From positions 250,501 through 314,500 of the forward strand of contig BLAL01000058.1 in the NCBI GenBank assembly GCA_015698045.1: a stretch of 64,000 nt of DNA. Direction: 5' to 3'. Origin of the DNA: Rhizophagus clarus (Eukaryota; Glomeromycota; Glomeromycetes; Glomerales; Glomeraceae). Shown here one piece after another: positions 1-12,975 of the stretch. The position numbers and the translations under genes are program-made. The notes beneath the pieces are model-generated. The model was not told the DNA's origin. It was given only the letters and a program-made list of their open reading frames with translations, and did not search any database. Numbering within the stretch: the first letter of the stretch is position 1; every line of letters begins with the position of its first letter.

Positions 1-715
1 CAGGTATTTCAAATCAAATCTTGGCATGATCAATTTGTATTCAACTATATAATATCCAAAATTCTAATTTTTCCTTATCAAATGAACAATCATCAGACTC
101 ATCTTCAATCTTGTAAAGTCTACTAATTAATTCTTTATGTAACGGAAAGGTATTACAATCAAAAAGCGGTGATTCTGCCCATTGAGTACATGCTTATATT
201 TTTCCAGAATCAAAATACACTATATCTTTAAATAAAATAGTTTCATATTATTTAAATTGTATATAAACTCTCCAACAAACATTTCTAATAATAATAATTG
301 AATTATAGTTTCCTGTTAATTATATAAATTACATTTTTTTGTATTATTATTTTACAAATGGATCCATATATTGCACTACAGCTATAAACCGTTCTTTCAC
401 TTTATATGAATTATTTTTTTGATCAAAACTAGATTTTGATCAAACTCGAAATACATTAAACCAACACCATTATATCAATAATTAATTTTTTTTTTAAAGT
501 TTAATAAACCATAACTAATTATTAACGCTAAGACTGACTTGACTTTATATCACAATTTTTTTTGGTTATAAATAGTATAGCACAATAGGAAGTACAAAGG
601 GTTACGTTTTTTTAATAAGATGAATATTATACTCTTCAAGTATATAATGAAAGTAAATAAGAATACTTTACTGGGAATTAAATTATTTGAAAGTGAATTA
701 GTTCTAGGTAATATG
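1..715. other. AT-rich intergenic DNA
   Basis: I see no open frame, RNA gene or clear repeat here. It lies downstream, in minus-strand terms, of the hAT-like fragment that follows and may contain unrecognisable remains of it. Confidence 0.5.
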
Positions 716-1003
716 TTAAAAAAATTGCCAAGGCCAATACGGCTTTTCTTGCAGATCTAAAACGAATGCTAATATACGAAGATCTGAGAAAAAATTTCGA
801 GAGTTAATTATCTTTTCGATCTTATTGTTCGTTAAAAGCTGATGATGATTGCTACCCATTTCTTCAATTATGGATTCCAAGTTAATGACTGAATTAACGG
901 ATTCTCTCGCCATTGTTAAATTTCCTAATTTAAAAGGGTCTGTTTTTGTGGTTCCAAATTTATATGGAAGTAAAGGAGTGGGAATGATACATAATGAGAA
1001 ATT
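716..1003 (-). pseudogene. hAT-like transposase fragment
   Basis: A minus-strand frame stays open from just after a TAG at 1004-1006 to a stop at 716. The first ATG is at 913, but the residues before it (a run like PLLPYKFGTTKTDPFKLGN) also look coding, so the ATG is probably not a true start. The stretch NSRNFFSDLRILAFVL resembles the region of hAT-family transposases just before the catalytic core, where an asparagine-x-phenylalanine-x-D motif precedes a hydrophobic helix. The piece has about 95 codons against 500-700 for a full hAT transposase, and no neighbouring sequence continues it. I read it as a relic. Assignment is by motif style only. Confidence 0.35.
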
Positions 1004-1009
1004 CTAAAA

Positions 1010-2787
1010 AGATATATAATGATGATTTTGTAGATAAGAGGTAATGAAATTTTATTCAACAATGGTTTACATAAAATTTCAAAGGAGGACGAATAAAACT
1101 TTAGTTTTAAAAATTTATATATAAATTTTGCATTAAATCTATGAATTCTTTTAGTTTATGGTTTAGTATATATTCTCATAATATAGCTATTAGTAGTAAA
1201 CCATTCTCTAATCAGACAAGATGGTGTTTGCGAATGTTAAACTGGCAAATTAATATCTTTTAAGAATCTCATTTTCTTGAATTATTTTTAATAAGATTTT
1301 TCTCATTTTTGCCCTTAATTTGAATAATCTATTTATGGGTCTCTCTAATTAATTTTCTTCAATATAATTGGTTCCTTTAATCCAGCTATTAATCAAAATT
1401 GAATGGTTGATTTGTTAATATCATTATCATTAATTTTCTTGTAAATTTTACTATTTAATTAATAACCCCACAGTTCTGTAGGCAAGCTTTTAATATCCAG
1501 GAAATCACCATGCTAAAATTACTCTATTGATTGGTAGTTTAGAGTTTAATTATACTGAATATTTGCTTATGGTCTTTTAGAAATCATTAATTTGTCAATT
1601 GTATCTTTTAAACACTTTTTGCTACTTAACTTATTGGAACTGGATCAACTCACTGGTTTGTTTTTCACTTTTAGTGTTCGGAGATGAAAATGTAATTGAT
1701 TTAACTTTACAGAAAAGAATTAGCTTGTTAATTTATTTTTTTATCTACTAATTAATTAATTAATATTTTTCAAGTTGTAATTTAATTAATTCATTGTAGA
1801 TTATTAATTTATCCCATATTTTGATAAATTTTAAATATAGATTCTTTCATTTATCTCTTTTGAATAAATATATTAAGTTTGTCCGGATAACTATCTCCTT
1901 TTTGTGATGGCATGACTTGGATTGTTTTTATGATTGCCTTTAAATAATATCCAACTTATCCGACAACTATGTGACAAAAAAAATATTACTGCTCATTGAT
2001 TTCCTTTTTTTTTAATAATGAATAGTCTTGATAAGTTTTATCCTAAAAGCTATCTTTTTTTGATTTTTGAAATTTTTTACTGATTGCCTTAAATAGCATT
2101 AAATACATCCTACATATATCTTGATATTCGTTCTATATGTTTGGACAATATTTAAACCGTGTCCATAATAACTGTTAGCATAATATAAGACTATGAAAAT
2201 GAATTTTAAGAAACAACTATTTACTCTAGTGAAAATACTATTCAACTGTTTGTTTGTAACAAAGGTTTGATTTATAAATTTGAATAATCTATATTGCAAT
2301 AAAAAGGCTGTATTATTATAACAAACTATGTAATGATTTTCTCCTATATTCTTGAAAATTAATTATATTATAATTAAGTTTTTGAAATTTTTTTCATGTG
2401 CTAATTTATATATTAAAAAAAATTGATTGATCACTGCCATCAGTTGTGAATAAAAACGAATGAAAATAATTGAGCGCGTCAAGAAATAGTAAATTTGCTG
2501 CGGTTCTATGTATTTCAACAATACCGTCTATTGTTTTATCATAGATATCATTATAGTTGTAATGTTTGTGATTTCTTCTTTTGTTGAAATTGCTGTTATA
2601 ACTATTTAATTACCATTCTGACAGTCGATAATTTCAGATTAAATACATCTCAGGATAACTTTTTCATCAAAAAATAACATGCACTTATTAGCGTGAAAAC
2701 CTTTAATACTATATGTGTTCCATAACGTTTTCTTGAATTTAAGTAACGTTAATACTTTAAAAAGAATCAGGCTGATGTGCAGCCTTC
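1010..2787. other. AT-rich intergenic DNA
   Basis: No coding region could be supported. The small frames here are AT-rich with no recognisable composition and no splice context. Confidence 0.5.
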
Positions 2788-2961
2788 TCACATGAAACGG
2801 ACTTCATTATCGAACTTGATTTCTTCAACTTGTTGACGGTTGAAATTTTCTTTGCATCTTCTACAAGTATATTTTGGATTTGATTCGTTTTTAAAGCATT
2901 TTTCACATTTTGTTAGACTTCCCACCCTGAGTTCTTTTTTACATTCTTTGCATTCTGAACA
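2788..2961 (-). pseudogene. Cys-pair-rich protein fragment (possible terminal exon)
   Basis: Reading the minus strand from 2961 gives 57 codons ending in TGA at 2788. The product is hydrophilic and carries zinc-ribbon-like pairs: CSECKEC near the start, CEKCF in the middle and CRRCKENF later. There is no ATG, so it is either the last exon of a spliced gene or a remnant. A TTCAG that could be an acceptor lies at its 5' edge, but I found no upstream exon. The Cys pairs resemble those in the N-terminal region of the kinase at 39.2 kb, without being a clear homologue. Confidence 0.4.
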
Positions 2962-3432
2962 GAGACATTACTACATTTTTTAATTCCTAAGATAAAGAGA
3001 ATAATTTTTTAATATTTCTCATTATTTTTTCTATTTTAATCTTTTATGATTTCCATTATTTTAAATTTGCTATAATGATCTCTTAAATTGTTGAGTATAC
3101 CATGTGTGTATGATAAATTTAATAAATTCTAACAGAATATAATTCCAATAAAAAGTTCTTGTCAAATCTAAAGATTCCTCCTGGCTATATTATCCCTAAT
3201 ATATATATTTTTTTTAACTTATTAAAAATCTTATAATCATATAAATAAAAAATCTTATAATAAAATATATACTCTGTACGACGAATAGATACGTAAAGAA
3301 TTTTTAACTTGTATAATAAAACGATTTATAAACGTAAAAAAAATGAAAAAATAACGAAGATAAAAGGAAATTTAAAACGAAATAAAAAAAACTAATCGAA
3401 TACAAAATCGATAAGTAAAAATCAACCAATTC

Positions 3433-4108
3433 TTATTTAAATTTCCAAAGTATTTCTTCTAGACCCGTTTCAGAGTTGTAAAATATAGTAAAATAGTTTC
3501 CAACAAAATCTGGAACTTCCTATTTCATATATGTCATAATTTTCTTTAGGAATTCCTAAAGAACTTAATTCTTTGCCGCAAGGAGAACTTAGATTCAATC
3601 TTGAAATCATTTCATAGACTTTATTGGAATCGATTGAAAAATGGTTTGATTGAATAGATTCAGTGCCTTCTTCAGTAATTATTGTGCGTTGGTCAACGGA
3701 AAGATATTTGTATTGTCCAATAACTGTGTAAATATCTTAAACATCTGAATTGGGATTTGAATTGGGGGCATCAATATTTTTACTAGTAAAAAATTCGCGA
3801 AAACTTGGGTTATTTTTGTCGGTATTGAAGAAATCTAAAAAGTGAGTAAAAGTGTCTTCTGCTTCAGGATCAATGTTGATTTGTTTCCAAAGTTCTCTAA
3901 AGGACGTTCCTTCAACAGGTTTGAAATTTTTATCAAAGACTTTCTCTTCTACAATCTTGATACCTTTTGATAATTTTGATTTGTAAAATCTTTCCAAAAA
4001 AACTTTCAAAAGATATATGTTTTGTTCTTGTTTTTCTGTAAAATGTTTTACGAAGTAATAATCAAAGTCTTGCATTTCTTTCGCTTGCGAAGAAGTTGAA
4101 GAAGTCAT
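3433..4108 (-). pseudogene. Unknown protein gene with one in-frame stop and one frameshift
   Basis: The ATG at 4108 opens 123 acidic, Phe-rich codons (start MTSSTSSQAKEMQDF) ending at TAA 3737. The same frame continues immediately past that stop for about 80 more codons of similar composition (for example VIGQYKYLSVDQRTIITEE). One base later, a shifted frame carries a further ~28 codons (EVPDFVGNYFTIFYNSE) to TAA at 3433. Joined coding potential on both sides of a single stop and a single indel points to a recently broken gene of about 230 residues, or to a shorter functional product ending at 3737. I do not recognise the family. I prefer the ATG at 4108 to the one at 4147 because coding-like composition starts there. 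Confidence 0.55.
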
Positions 4109-4356
4109 TATTAAGTGTAAATCAATTAAAAAAACACTAAAGTACAAGCATCAAAAATCCACCTTATTTATAAGTTTTTTTTAAAATAAAAGTTACAATT
4201 CGAATACTTATTGTGTATGCGTTTTCTAAAACTATGTTGATTCTAAATTTCTTTTATATTAAATTATTATTTCCTGAAAATCCTTATAGTCATTATTTAG
4301 TGCATCATATATAATGTATTTTTTGCATCATGAATAACAGTTGTTCATGAGAAATA

Positions 4357-4527
4357 TTATAAATCATCGATAAATCTAACAATTACAATAATTGAATTTG
4401 CATTACTTTCGTCCTGCGACCATTCTTCAGAGTTAAATTATATTTATGTTGCCTTTATAAAGTTTGTGTCGTCCATGTAAACCATGATGATGTCTTTAGT
4501 AGCGGATGGAGAATTTGTGTCAGACAT
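4357..4527 (-). pseudogene. Small coding relic with two in-frame stops
   Basis: An ATG at 4527 begins MSDTNSPSATKDIIMVYMDD. After 27 codons come two TAA stops two codons apart, then the same frame resumes with a clearly protein-like stretch (NSEEWSQDESNANSIIVIV) up to TAA at 4357. Total span is 57 codons. The family is unknown. It could be the first exon of a decayed gene together with the relic at 3433-4108, but no splice link is evident. Confidence 0.35.
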
Positions 4528-7500
4528 GTCGGTTTATCAAATTCTGGGCTATTATTTAATTAGGTCATTAATTTCTAATAAGATCGTGTAAAATTGCCAG
4601 AAATTTTTGTGTAAATAAATCTGTTCTAATTTAAATCCTATTGTTTAATAACGTTTTTTCGCATACCAATCTAAGAAATAGATTGTTTTTTTCTTTAAAT
4701 ATGTTAAATATGTAAAAGAATTGTATAAATCTATTTTATAATTTCATACTGTGTTACTATTAGTTCATTATAAATAATCCATTCAATATTGACCTTATTA
4801 AACTTGCTAATCATATATTTTAACTAAAAGGATCGTAAAAGTGCAAGTTAAAACAATCTGTTGTAGAAATTTATTCAAATTTGATAATTATATTAATATT
4901 GATATTGGATTTATCCTTTGGTAGTTCAAGATTAATAGCCCATTATTAAGTTTTATGAATGATGGAATATTCAATTTCATATCATCAGTTATATATTGAT
5001 TCCTATCTAAATAAAACTATCCATACTCTCATTGTAAATAATGCGACTAGCAAAGCATGCACTTGAATTTTTGTGGTCTTATAATAATTGTCAAGTTTTC
5101 TCATTGTTTCTTTTGGTTTTCAGATGAATAAAACCAAAAAAAAATTAAGATTATATGACTAAAAAAATTAGTCTTCCCTTAAGCCACTGCCTTTAAACCA
5201 CTTTCTTGCGTGTGGATCATGGAAGACCTTAAATACTCTACATAAAAGTTACTATCGAATTGCAAATATAAATATAATAAGATGTCATATAGTGATAATA
5301 TTATAATAATACAGTTTGATAAATATATTTGCTCATATTATTTTATATTGAGTTAATTCCATCATGCTCTGAAATAGTAACAATGATGGTCTGATTTAAA
5401 TGAATAAGTGGACTGTGTGAATACAAATGAATTATGAGAGTGAAAGAGTGAATATTGGTGTATTAATATTGGTCATTTAAACAAACTTGTAAATTGGTTT
5501 ATCAATAATGTAAATAATAATTTACAACTATATTATGTGCTATCGAATGTAATTGATACAAAATGTTTGTTTGTCATCACGGATCCAATGAAGAGAATAG
5601 TAATTTACTTCAATATGTAATGATGGTAATTATTGGGAGAAGTCAAAGCACTCTTTCTTAATGGTGGGAAGTTGATATTCAATATAAAATAAATTGTAAC
5701 AATATTACAAGCTACAAAAGAAGTTGAAAATAATGAGTTATTTTAATATGAAAATTTATTTTTATGTCAATATTAAGGTGACTAAGATGCATTTAGGATA
5801 AAGTCATATAGGATTTTAATAATTTTAGAGGCAAGATATTTGCATTAAGTGAAAGAAAAATTTTGAGATTGAGTGAAAATAAGGGGTTTATATAATGAAA
5901 AGAATGTGGCGGAGCGAAAGATGATGCGTGGCACAATTTTTTTTATTTGTTAGAAATTTGGGCTATGCAAAAGTGGGCTTATGCCGAAAAGGTAATAAAA
6001 GTTGATTTGCTGATTAGAGATATTGATGATAATTAATATATATTTTAAATATAATATAGTCATGTTATAGATGATTATACTTTAAAACAAGATCCGTATA
6101 TTTTTCATTATATGCACATAATCTCATAATAATTTTTTTAAGCTCATTTTCACAGGATGAATTTGAATTTAGCAATTAAATTATAAAAAAATTTTTTATG
6201 CTAATTCCTTTTAAACTATATCCTCATCAGTTAGACTATTAGATAAGTTAAGAGATTTGTACCACGATTATGAAATTATTATAACGAATTATATACAAAG
6301 TTTAAAACATTAGTAATACATATATATTATTTATTAGTGTATATAGATTGTTCAAGCAAAAATATAATTTAATTTGAGAATTAAAGTCATACTTTCAACT
6401 GGGTTTATTGTATTTGGAATATTTATCAAACCTGGCTATAAGAAAATATAGAGGTTAATTACTATAATTTTGCAAAAATAATGATAATTAAATTAAATTT
6501 TAACTATTTATATATTGAAATTACTGTAACATTTCGGCTCTTTACACATTATAGAAATGAGGCCACAAATTTATTAACATCAGATCGTCGAATTCTTTCC
6601 ATTTTTGTTCTTCTTTTAAGTATATATATTTTAAAATGTATTAAATATATCTAAAACTTTATCACATTTAAGTGAGAGGTTCACAAAAAAATTTTTATTT
6701 GATAATGATATCAAAGTTTTCTGGCCGTAAATTTTTAATGGTTATGAATTTCAAATGCTAATAGTATTCATATACAAACTCGCAATGGCCAATTCATGAT
6801 AAATAAATGTTATCATAAATATTTTTTTCACAACCTGGTTTTAATAACATCTTCATAATAATTATAGATCATCATGGGTTGCCAAATTAGATTTTTCTTT
6901 AAGTTATTTTAGACGACGTATAATTACAGATTACATGAATACCAAATTTATGACCGTATAAAGTAATTTAAGCGATATCATATGAAAGTTTAATTGCTGA
7001 ATTCCTGATTATTGAATAATAATTAGATAACACATGATTTATTTATATAATCATTTCTATTTTACAAAAATTTGTTCAGCATTTTCCATAAAATACACAT
7101 GTATTAAAAACTTCATAATATTTTAGTTTTCTCTGATTTAATTTGATTAAAACTAGTTACAAGTTTTTATTTCCAATTTAAGTGTAATCACTTGTTTTTG
7201 TAAGGTTATAAACATTAAAAAAAATTGTTAAAAACACTTTTGATCACATGATGATAATAGTATGGAGTCTCACACACGAAAGGAAAAATAAGTAGACTTA
7301 TTAAAGTATATAATAAAGACATCGTCTATCAAACACGTAATGTGTAAACGTAGGTATATGATAGAATAATAAAAGAGGAAAACCAAAATAACAAAATTAA
7401 ACATCCTATATAAAAAAAAAACAAAAATTTTGCACTAAAATTGGGAGCGTCTAAAGCGGAGCAGTATTGGCTGGCATTACGGCATTAAGAAATTACGAAT

Positions 7501-7680
7501 GTGACGAAGAATAGTGTGGCAAACAGGATTTTACTAACCGAAAAAATTTGAGTTCCCAGAATACTTAGTAAAAATGTATGGCAAGCCGGGTTGAGCGCGG
7601 TACTATCGTTAGTTCTGACACAGGTTGACAAAAGATTGGCGAGATCAGCATCGAGCTGACAAAATGAACTAATCCAGATA
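4528..7680. other. Gene-free AT-rich DNA
   Basis: More than 3 kb without a supportable gene. The only compositional change is a slightly G+C-richer block at about 7440-7680 that runs into the two-exon ORF at 7802 and may hold its promoter, including a CACGTG at 7690. Confidence 0.5.
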
Positions 7681-7801
7681 AGTTACAGTCACGTGATTTA
7701 TGTGATTTGCTGTGTTACCGTTAAATTGTTTATCGTGAGATCATTTATGATTACTGGATTACGATTTTACACGGTTTATTTTATTTACCATTTTTTTAAG
7801 A

Positions 7802-7947
7802 ATGGCTTTGGACTTCGATCTGAATGTTGAAATTGTAAGAAAGTGTCTTTATATTATTATTTTTGACGTGTTTTTAATTCGAGAACGTTGCTAACATTCC
7901 TTTCCTCCCCTTTTTAGGAACGGTTTTGTGCTTTAGTTTGGACTTAG
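7802..7947 (+). CDS. Two-exon 20-residue ORF (microprotein or non-coding spliced transcript)
   Basis: The ATG at 7802 starts MALDFDLNVEI, followed by a textbook intron at 7835-7917 (83 nt): GTAAGA donor, a CTAAC branch-point-like site near 7890, a long pyrimidine tract and a TAG acceptor. Exon 2 (7918-7947) adds nine codons and ends in TAG, giving 20 residues. An AATAAA-like signal lies at about 7963. The intron is far better formed than expected by chance, so a spliced transcript is likely. Whether the peptide is made, or the RNA is non-coding or a leader for something else, cannot be told. Confidence 0.4.
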
Positions 7948-7989
7948 GACAAATGAAATAAAAACTATACCGCTGCACTCAAATCAATA

Positions 7990-9846
7990 CTTGATATAAC
8001 TTTTGTCTTATTCTTAATTTTACCGAGTTTTGCCGAATGTAAATAAAAATGAATGTGTCCCGTACATTATGAAATCAGCTGTAAACTTGTAATATTGATA
8101 AAATTCCGTCTCTTTCTACGGAGACATAAACAACGGACTGACCAAAAGAGAAATACTGCATGTTGGTGTAATTGTAAGAACGCTTCACAATATTGATAAT
8201 AAATAAATTTGACTAAAAATCAATATTTATGTGACATTAATTTAGTGAACGAGTTTTTTTTACTCTTTTTATCGTATTTTTTTCGCCAATCGGCCGATAA
8301 ACATGAAAATTTTTTTTTTACAAAGAATAATTTTATATGCATTTTTACATACAAAATATGATTTCTATTTATACTTTTCAATTATTTATTCTTTTTTAGT
8401 CATATTTTTAAAAAAAAAGGTTATTAAGTACAGTCAAGTCAAAGCTCGTTATAGTGAAGTTCATTATAAACTTACATTATGGAGAACTTTTCTAATTTAA
8501 ACTTCGTTGTAATGGATGTAATAATGTAGTGTGTTAATGTTAGCTTATGTTCGTACAACCATTAAGCACCAATTATGTAAGCTTGTTAAACTTAAAACGG
8601 TACATGTATTATTCGTATAGCAGTGGCTGGAGTAAAAATATGGCAAATTTGCCTATTATGTCATTGGTTAAGTTTCTGTAAAATAATTTTTATTTATTTG
8701 TCTATATGAGTTTAAAATATATTTTTTACGTCTCGAAAATGATTTATGTTCACATAAACTATGGAAAGTAGTGTTTAAAAAATTCAGACTTACGCTATAT
8801 ATAAAGTATCTAAAAGACCAAACAATTTTACGTTGTGCATCAAGTGCAGATGCAGTTTTCACGCCACCTGAATCTCACAATAAATGGTTTTCAGAGACAT
8901 TTTAGTTACTAATGAAATTACTTTTTATCCCATAAGCAAATTTGTATATATATATATGTATTTTAGGATTACATATTTGTTAATGTGATTAAAAAAATTT
9001 TTAAGTTTGGAAATTTTAATTTCAAGTGAATCTGATGAATCTGACGCGAATCGACACTTGACGCACAATCGGCAATGATGGTCATGAGGACTTGTTGTTT
9101 GGTTGGTCAAATTAGACAAATTAGTCGCCGAACTCAGTTTGATTTTAATATTTTGTCCAATCGTAGTTACGATAAATATTTTGTTATTCTTTTTGGTAAG
9201 GTATAAATGTTCGTTCCTAGAAACTTGAGCGTTAACGATGTAGCGTTGGTGAAAAATAAGATAGTTTCAAAAATCTTCGTCTAAAACACGCTCGTCAATA
9301 GTTATATTCGCTCTCTCTTAGGTTTTTTGGTTCTAAAGGAATTTTAAATTTTATATAAACAATTAATCAACCTAATACATAAAATGAAAATAGGGAGTTC
9401 TTCTCTACCTGGTACCAAAAGTTTTCGTGGAAATAGAAAGCCTTAAAAAATAATAAATTTCATATTGATAATTTTGTTTTACTTTTAAACCGACAAGAAA
9501 AGGACGTTCGTGCGGAAACGTTCAACAAAACACGAATAAAAAAAATAAGTTAAAATAACAAAAAGGTTTTTGTAAAATAAAAAAATTATCATTCTCAAAA
9601 GAATTATCTCGCCGTAGTAATTCTCAGAAAAGAAAAAAATTAAAAAAAGTTAAACCCAAACAAAAAAAAAGGTTTCATTATTTTAGACGATAAGGAATAT
9701 TAACAGTTTATATAATTATTAAAAATGAAAGTAAAATTTGTATCACGAAAGAGTGGGAGTGAACAAATTTCGACGCTTAGATTAAAATGCCAACGATATA
9801 TTCAGATTTTGTATTTTTCGGAAGGTAAGCGAAAGATATGATACTT
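7990..9846. other. Intergenic DNA with only short chance-like frames
   Basis: Frames of 60-65 codons occur (for example 8925-9119 on the minus strand with C-x2-C-x2-C), but none has coding-like flanks or a recognisable domain. Confidence 0.4.
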
Positions 9847-10080
9847 TTAACGAAAGGTACCCCCATTGAAAAATCGATTAGTGGATGGATTTCGTGTATG
9901 CTGTGTTGGTAGACGTCTAATACGATCTAACATATATGTATTAATTGTAGTTTCATGTCTTAATCGTCGTTTATTCCGACGGTTACGAATTGTAAAACTA
10001 GCATTGGACGATAAATTGTAAGATGTATTTGAAAAGTCGTATGAATCGGTAAAATTGGGTTTAGGTTTACTAACATCCAT
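9847..10080 (-). CDS. Small Arg/Asn/Ser-rich hypothetical protein
   Basis: A 77-codon frame starts at ATG 10080 and ends at 9847. The N-terminal half is Ser/Asn-rich and the C-terminal half strongly basic (NRRNKRRLRHE), which could bind nucleic acid. No signal peptide, membrane segment or known domain is visible. Its G+C is higher than that of the flanks, which mildly favours real coding. There is no clear intron. It could also be the tail of a broken gene. Confidence 0.35.
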   Translation of the reverse strand: MDVSKPKPNFTDSYDFSNTSYNLSSNASFTIRNRRNKRRLRHETTINTYMLDRIRRLPTQHTRNPSTNRFFNGGTFR

Positions 10081-10229
10081 TTGTAAAAATTTTATACGTA
10101 TTGAAATTTTAGAAGCGTTTAAAATATTATTATTAAATTATAAACGTTATTAAAGAAGTTTCGAATATTGATTTTTTCTTCAGAGCGAAAAAAAGTCTTG
10201 CGGTTTCTTTCTTTTTTTTTTTTGATAAA

Positions 10230-10276
10230 CGTATAGATATATAAATATACGTATATATATATATATATATATATAT
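10230..10276. repeat. TA microsatellite
   Basis: A nearly pure run of TA dinucleotides with a few C and G interruptions. Confidence 0.9.
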
Positions 10277-10519
10277 CTGATATTTATATATTTGTATATA
10301 TTGAAATCATAAAAGGAATTTTGTTGGAGTTTTTTAAAAAAATTTGGAAGGTAATCGTCGAAAAAGATCACTTTATATATGAATTATTTTTTTGTTCTGC
10401 GTTAATTACTCACTTTTTAACTGTATTAATAATTAATTGGTTTTTGGTAGTAAAAAAATATATATCATTTAACCTTTTTCTGAAAAAGATATATTATAAT
10501 GTAGTAATCGAATAGAGTC

Positions 10520-12290
10520 AGAGTGCACAATATAATATTTTTCTTTGATATCTATTGAACGACCAAACGGATATTTGTGATACGTCTAATTAATATGTTG
10601 AAGATTTTCTCAATAAATATTAACTAATGATTCCTTTATTTAAAGCAACAAAGAGAAAAGTGAAAAAAACTACACAACAATTTTAAATAAATGAAATACT
10701 TCATTTAATGATCTTTAAAATTACATCTTTTTAAATATTATACAATCATTCGATTCGTGCACTTTTTTTTTCATTCAAGCAACAATATTAAATTAAATAA
10801 ATAAAAAATACATAAATCGAATCTTTTGTATCTACATCTTGCATCTTTATTTTATTTTGAAATCAATCAAAACATTTAAACAATATTTATATTAATTGGA
10901 ATCATGGCTTTTTATTAAAATTCAATAAAAAATTTTTTTGAACGCTTCATTATACCTCATTATAGAAAAAAGGAATTCTTCTGGGAATAATGATAATCCA
11001 AATTCTTTTATATCGAATTTCAACCTGCTGCTTGCTGCTGAATCATTCCTGGTAAAATCTATTAATTAAAAGGAGATAACGAGTAATAACAGTAATAGCA
11101 ATGCCTATTAAGAGGATGTCTAAAAGCGGGCAAATCACGTGATCATGATAAAAGATTTGTCACCCGTGTCGCACCCGTAAGTGTTTTGGCGACTTAGAAA
11201 TTTTTAGATCATTTGCCTTACATGAAAAATAAACTTATGACGTGATTTTTTCATGATAATTCTTAAAAGTTGATATTATTGTTATTGTGGCTATATTTAA
11301 ATTTTTTTACTGGTCTACTGCAATATTGCGATCATCACTGTTGCCTTTTAAGGATTTGAAAAAAAATCGGGATGTTCTATATGTTTATTATCAATTACGT
11401 AAAGTTGCTTCTTTTTAAATGATTGGTGCAGTGTTAATGTAAGGTGATACCACGTGATGTGATTCGACTTGATTGATTGACAAACAATAGAATTCTCTTT
11501 AGAATCTTGGCAAACTTTCTTTTAAATAAATAAATTATTCATTTAGCCCTAATAAGGAAATAACCAAACAATAAGCCATCTCATAATGAGATTGAGTAGT
11601 ACTAAAATAATGAAATTTAAGATTTATAATCGTTAATTAATATAAATTATTAATTCTGTAACCAGGGATAATGTTCTTACATCATCTAAAAACAAATTCC
11701 TTCAAGTTATTTCCTTAACGTTAAAGTTATGCATGATAAGATTTTACATATAATACTTTTAATTTGCTCACTTTACAGTAATTTCGTCCTAAAATAGTAT
11801 GTTGACAGCGGAGTTGTTTTATAATGTAGTCCATAAATACTCCGATAAACTTCTTGAGATGTTTATTTATTTGTGTTGTTTTGAAATATTTTTTTTTTTT
11901 TGCCGAAAATTTAGGACAAGAATACGCATGAAATATTTTAATAAATCATTGTTAACTAGCCGCTTTAACTTACTGAAGTTTACATAAATTTATGGAAAAG
12001 ATATATACTGTATCTTTACATACTGTATATGAATGTATAATTCATTATTTATAAATTTATATGTATCACCACAAAAAATTTCACCCCCAGATTTTTGGCG
12101 TCTGAATTTTGATTGGCTCAATGTTTCTTTCACATACATTATGACGTTTAATCTTGGAAGAATAAGTAAAAAAAAATTGGTGTTCATCTTTTAAAATATT
12201 AAATAATTTTATCATTATAATAAATACAATATATTTAAAAATAATCCTTTACATTTTATTAAATTTAAATTTAACAAATAAATAAAAAAC
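10520..12290. other. Intergenic DNA
   Basis: No supportable gene. CACGTG palindromes occur at 11136 and 11451. Confidence 0.5.
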
Positions 12291-12297
12291 TATTGAT

Positions 12298-12965
12298 ATT
12301 CTTAGAGTTAAGTACACTATTGTAAAAAAAGCTAAACTACTCCATAAATATTAAAGCTAGTTTGATCTTGATGAATTCACACCTCCTGAATAAATTTACT
12401 TAATCTCCAATGGCTTGTTTTTTTAATAAAAGACCAAAATTACGCTATAAAGTGAAAAAAAATCAAACGCGGCGCAATAATTTCTATATAAAAATATTCA
12501 TACTATTACAAATATTAAAGCTATCTTGATAAATTAATATTTGAATGGTTCCATACCCGCTAAACAACTTCGCTTAAGCTACCTAAACGGCTAAACCTAT
12601 TATGTTTAACCAAAGTCCTGAAATTACACTATAAGAATAAAAAAAAACAAGTGATTTTTTTCAAAAAATGCCTATATTCTTACAATATTTAAGCAATATT
12701 AATAAAAAATAATATATATACTTGTTAAATAACTCTCTTTAGTCACCAAAACCTTGTCTCTTAACCAAAGTGTTCAAATTAATGTTACAAAATTTATGAA
12801 AAATGCGAATACTAGCTACAGCTTTATAACAATGTTCTATACTCAAGTTTTTATTTTATGGATTTTTACAAAATACTTTAACATAGGAAGAAAAGAGAAA
12901 AGAGCCGCAATGAATAAATATAAACCGATTGCATCACACAAATCACATGAGGAAGAAAATTTTTT
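12298..12965. repeat. Degenerate repeat of ~190-bp units, also found at 15.3-15.7 kb
   Basis: About three diverged units, each with a 'ttaaccaaagt..aaattac..tataa' core followed by an A-rich stretch, recur at about 12410, 12605 and 12755. The same core and a downstream block ending near 'cacatgagg' can be aligned by eye with 15290-15680, inside the element at 14961-15790. The 72-codon plus-strand frame at 12754-12972 falls within this repeat and is not considered a gene. Confidence 0.55.
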
Positions 12966-12975
12966 GTGGTGATAC

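Noticed and set aside
8925-9119. Small protein with C-x2-C-x2-C near its N-terminus
   Set aside because: Only the first third looks protein-like, the rest is AT-rich, and there is no splice site or homologue I can name.
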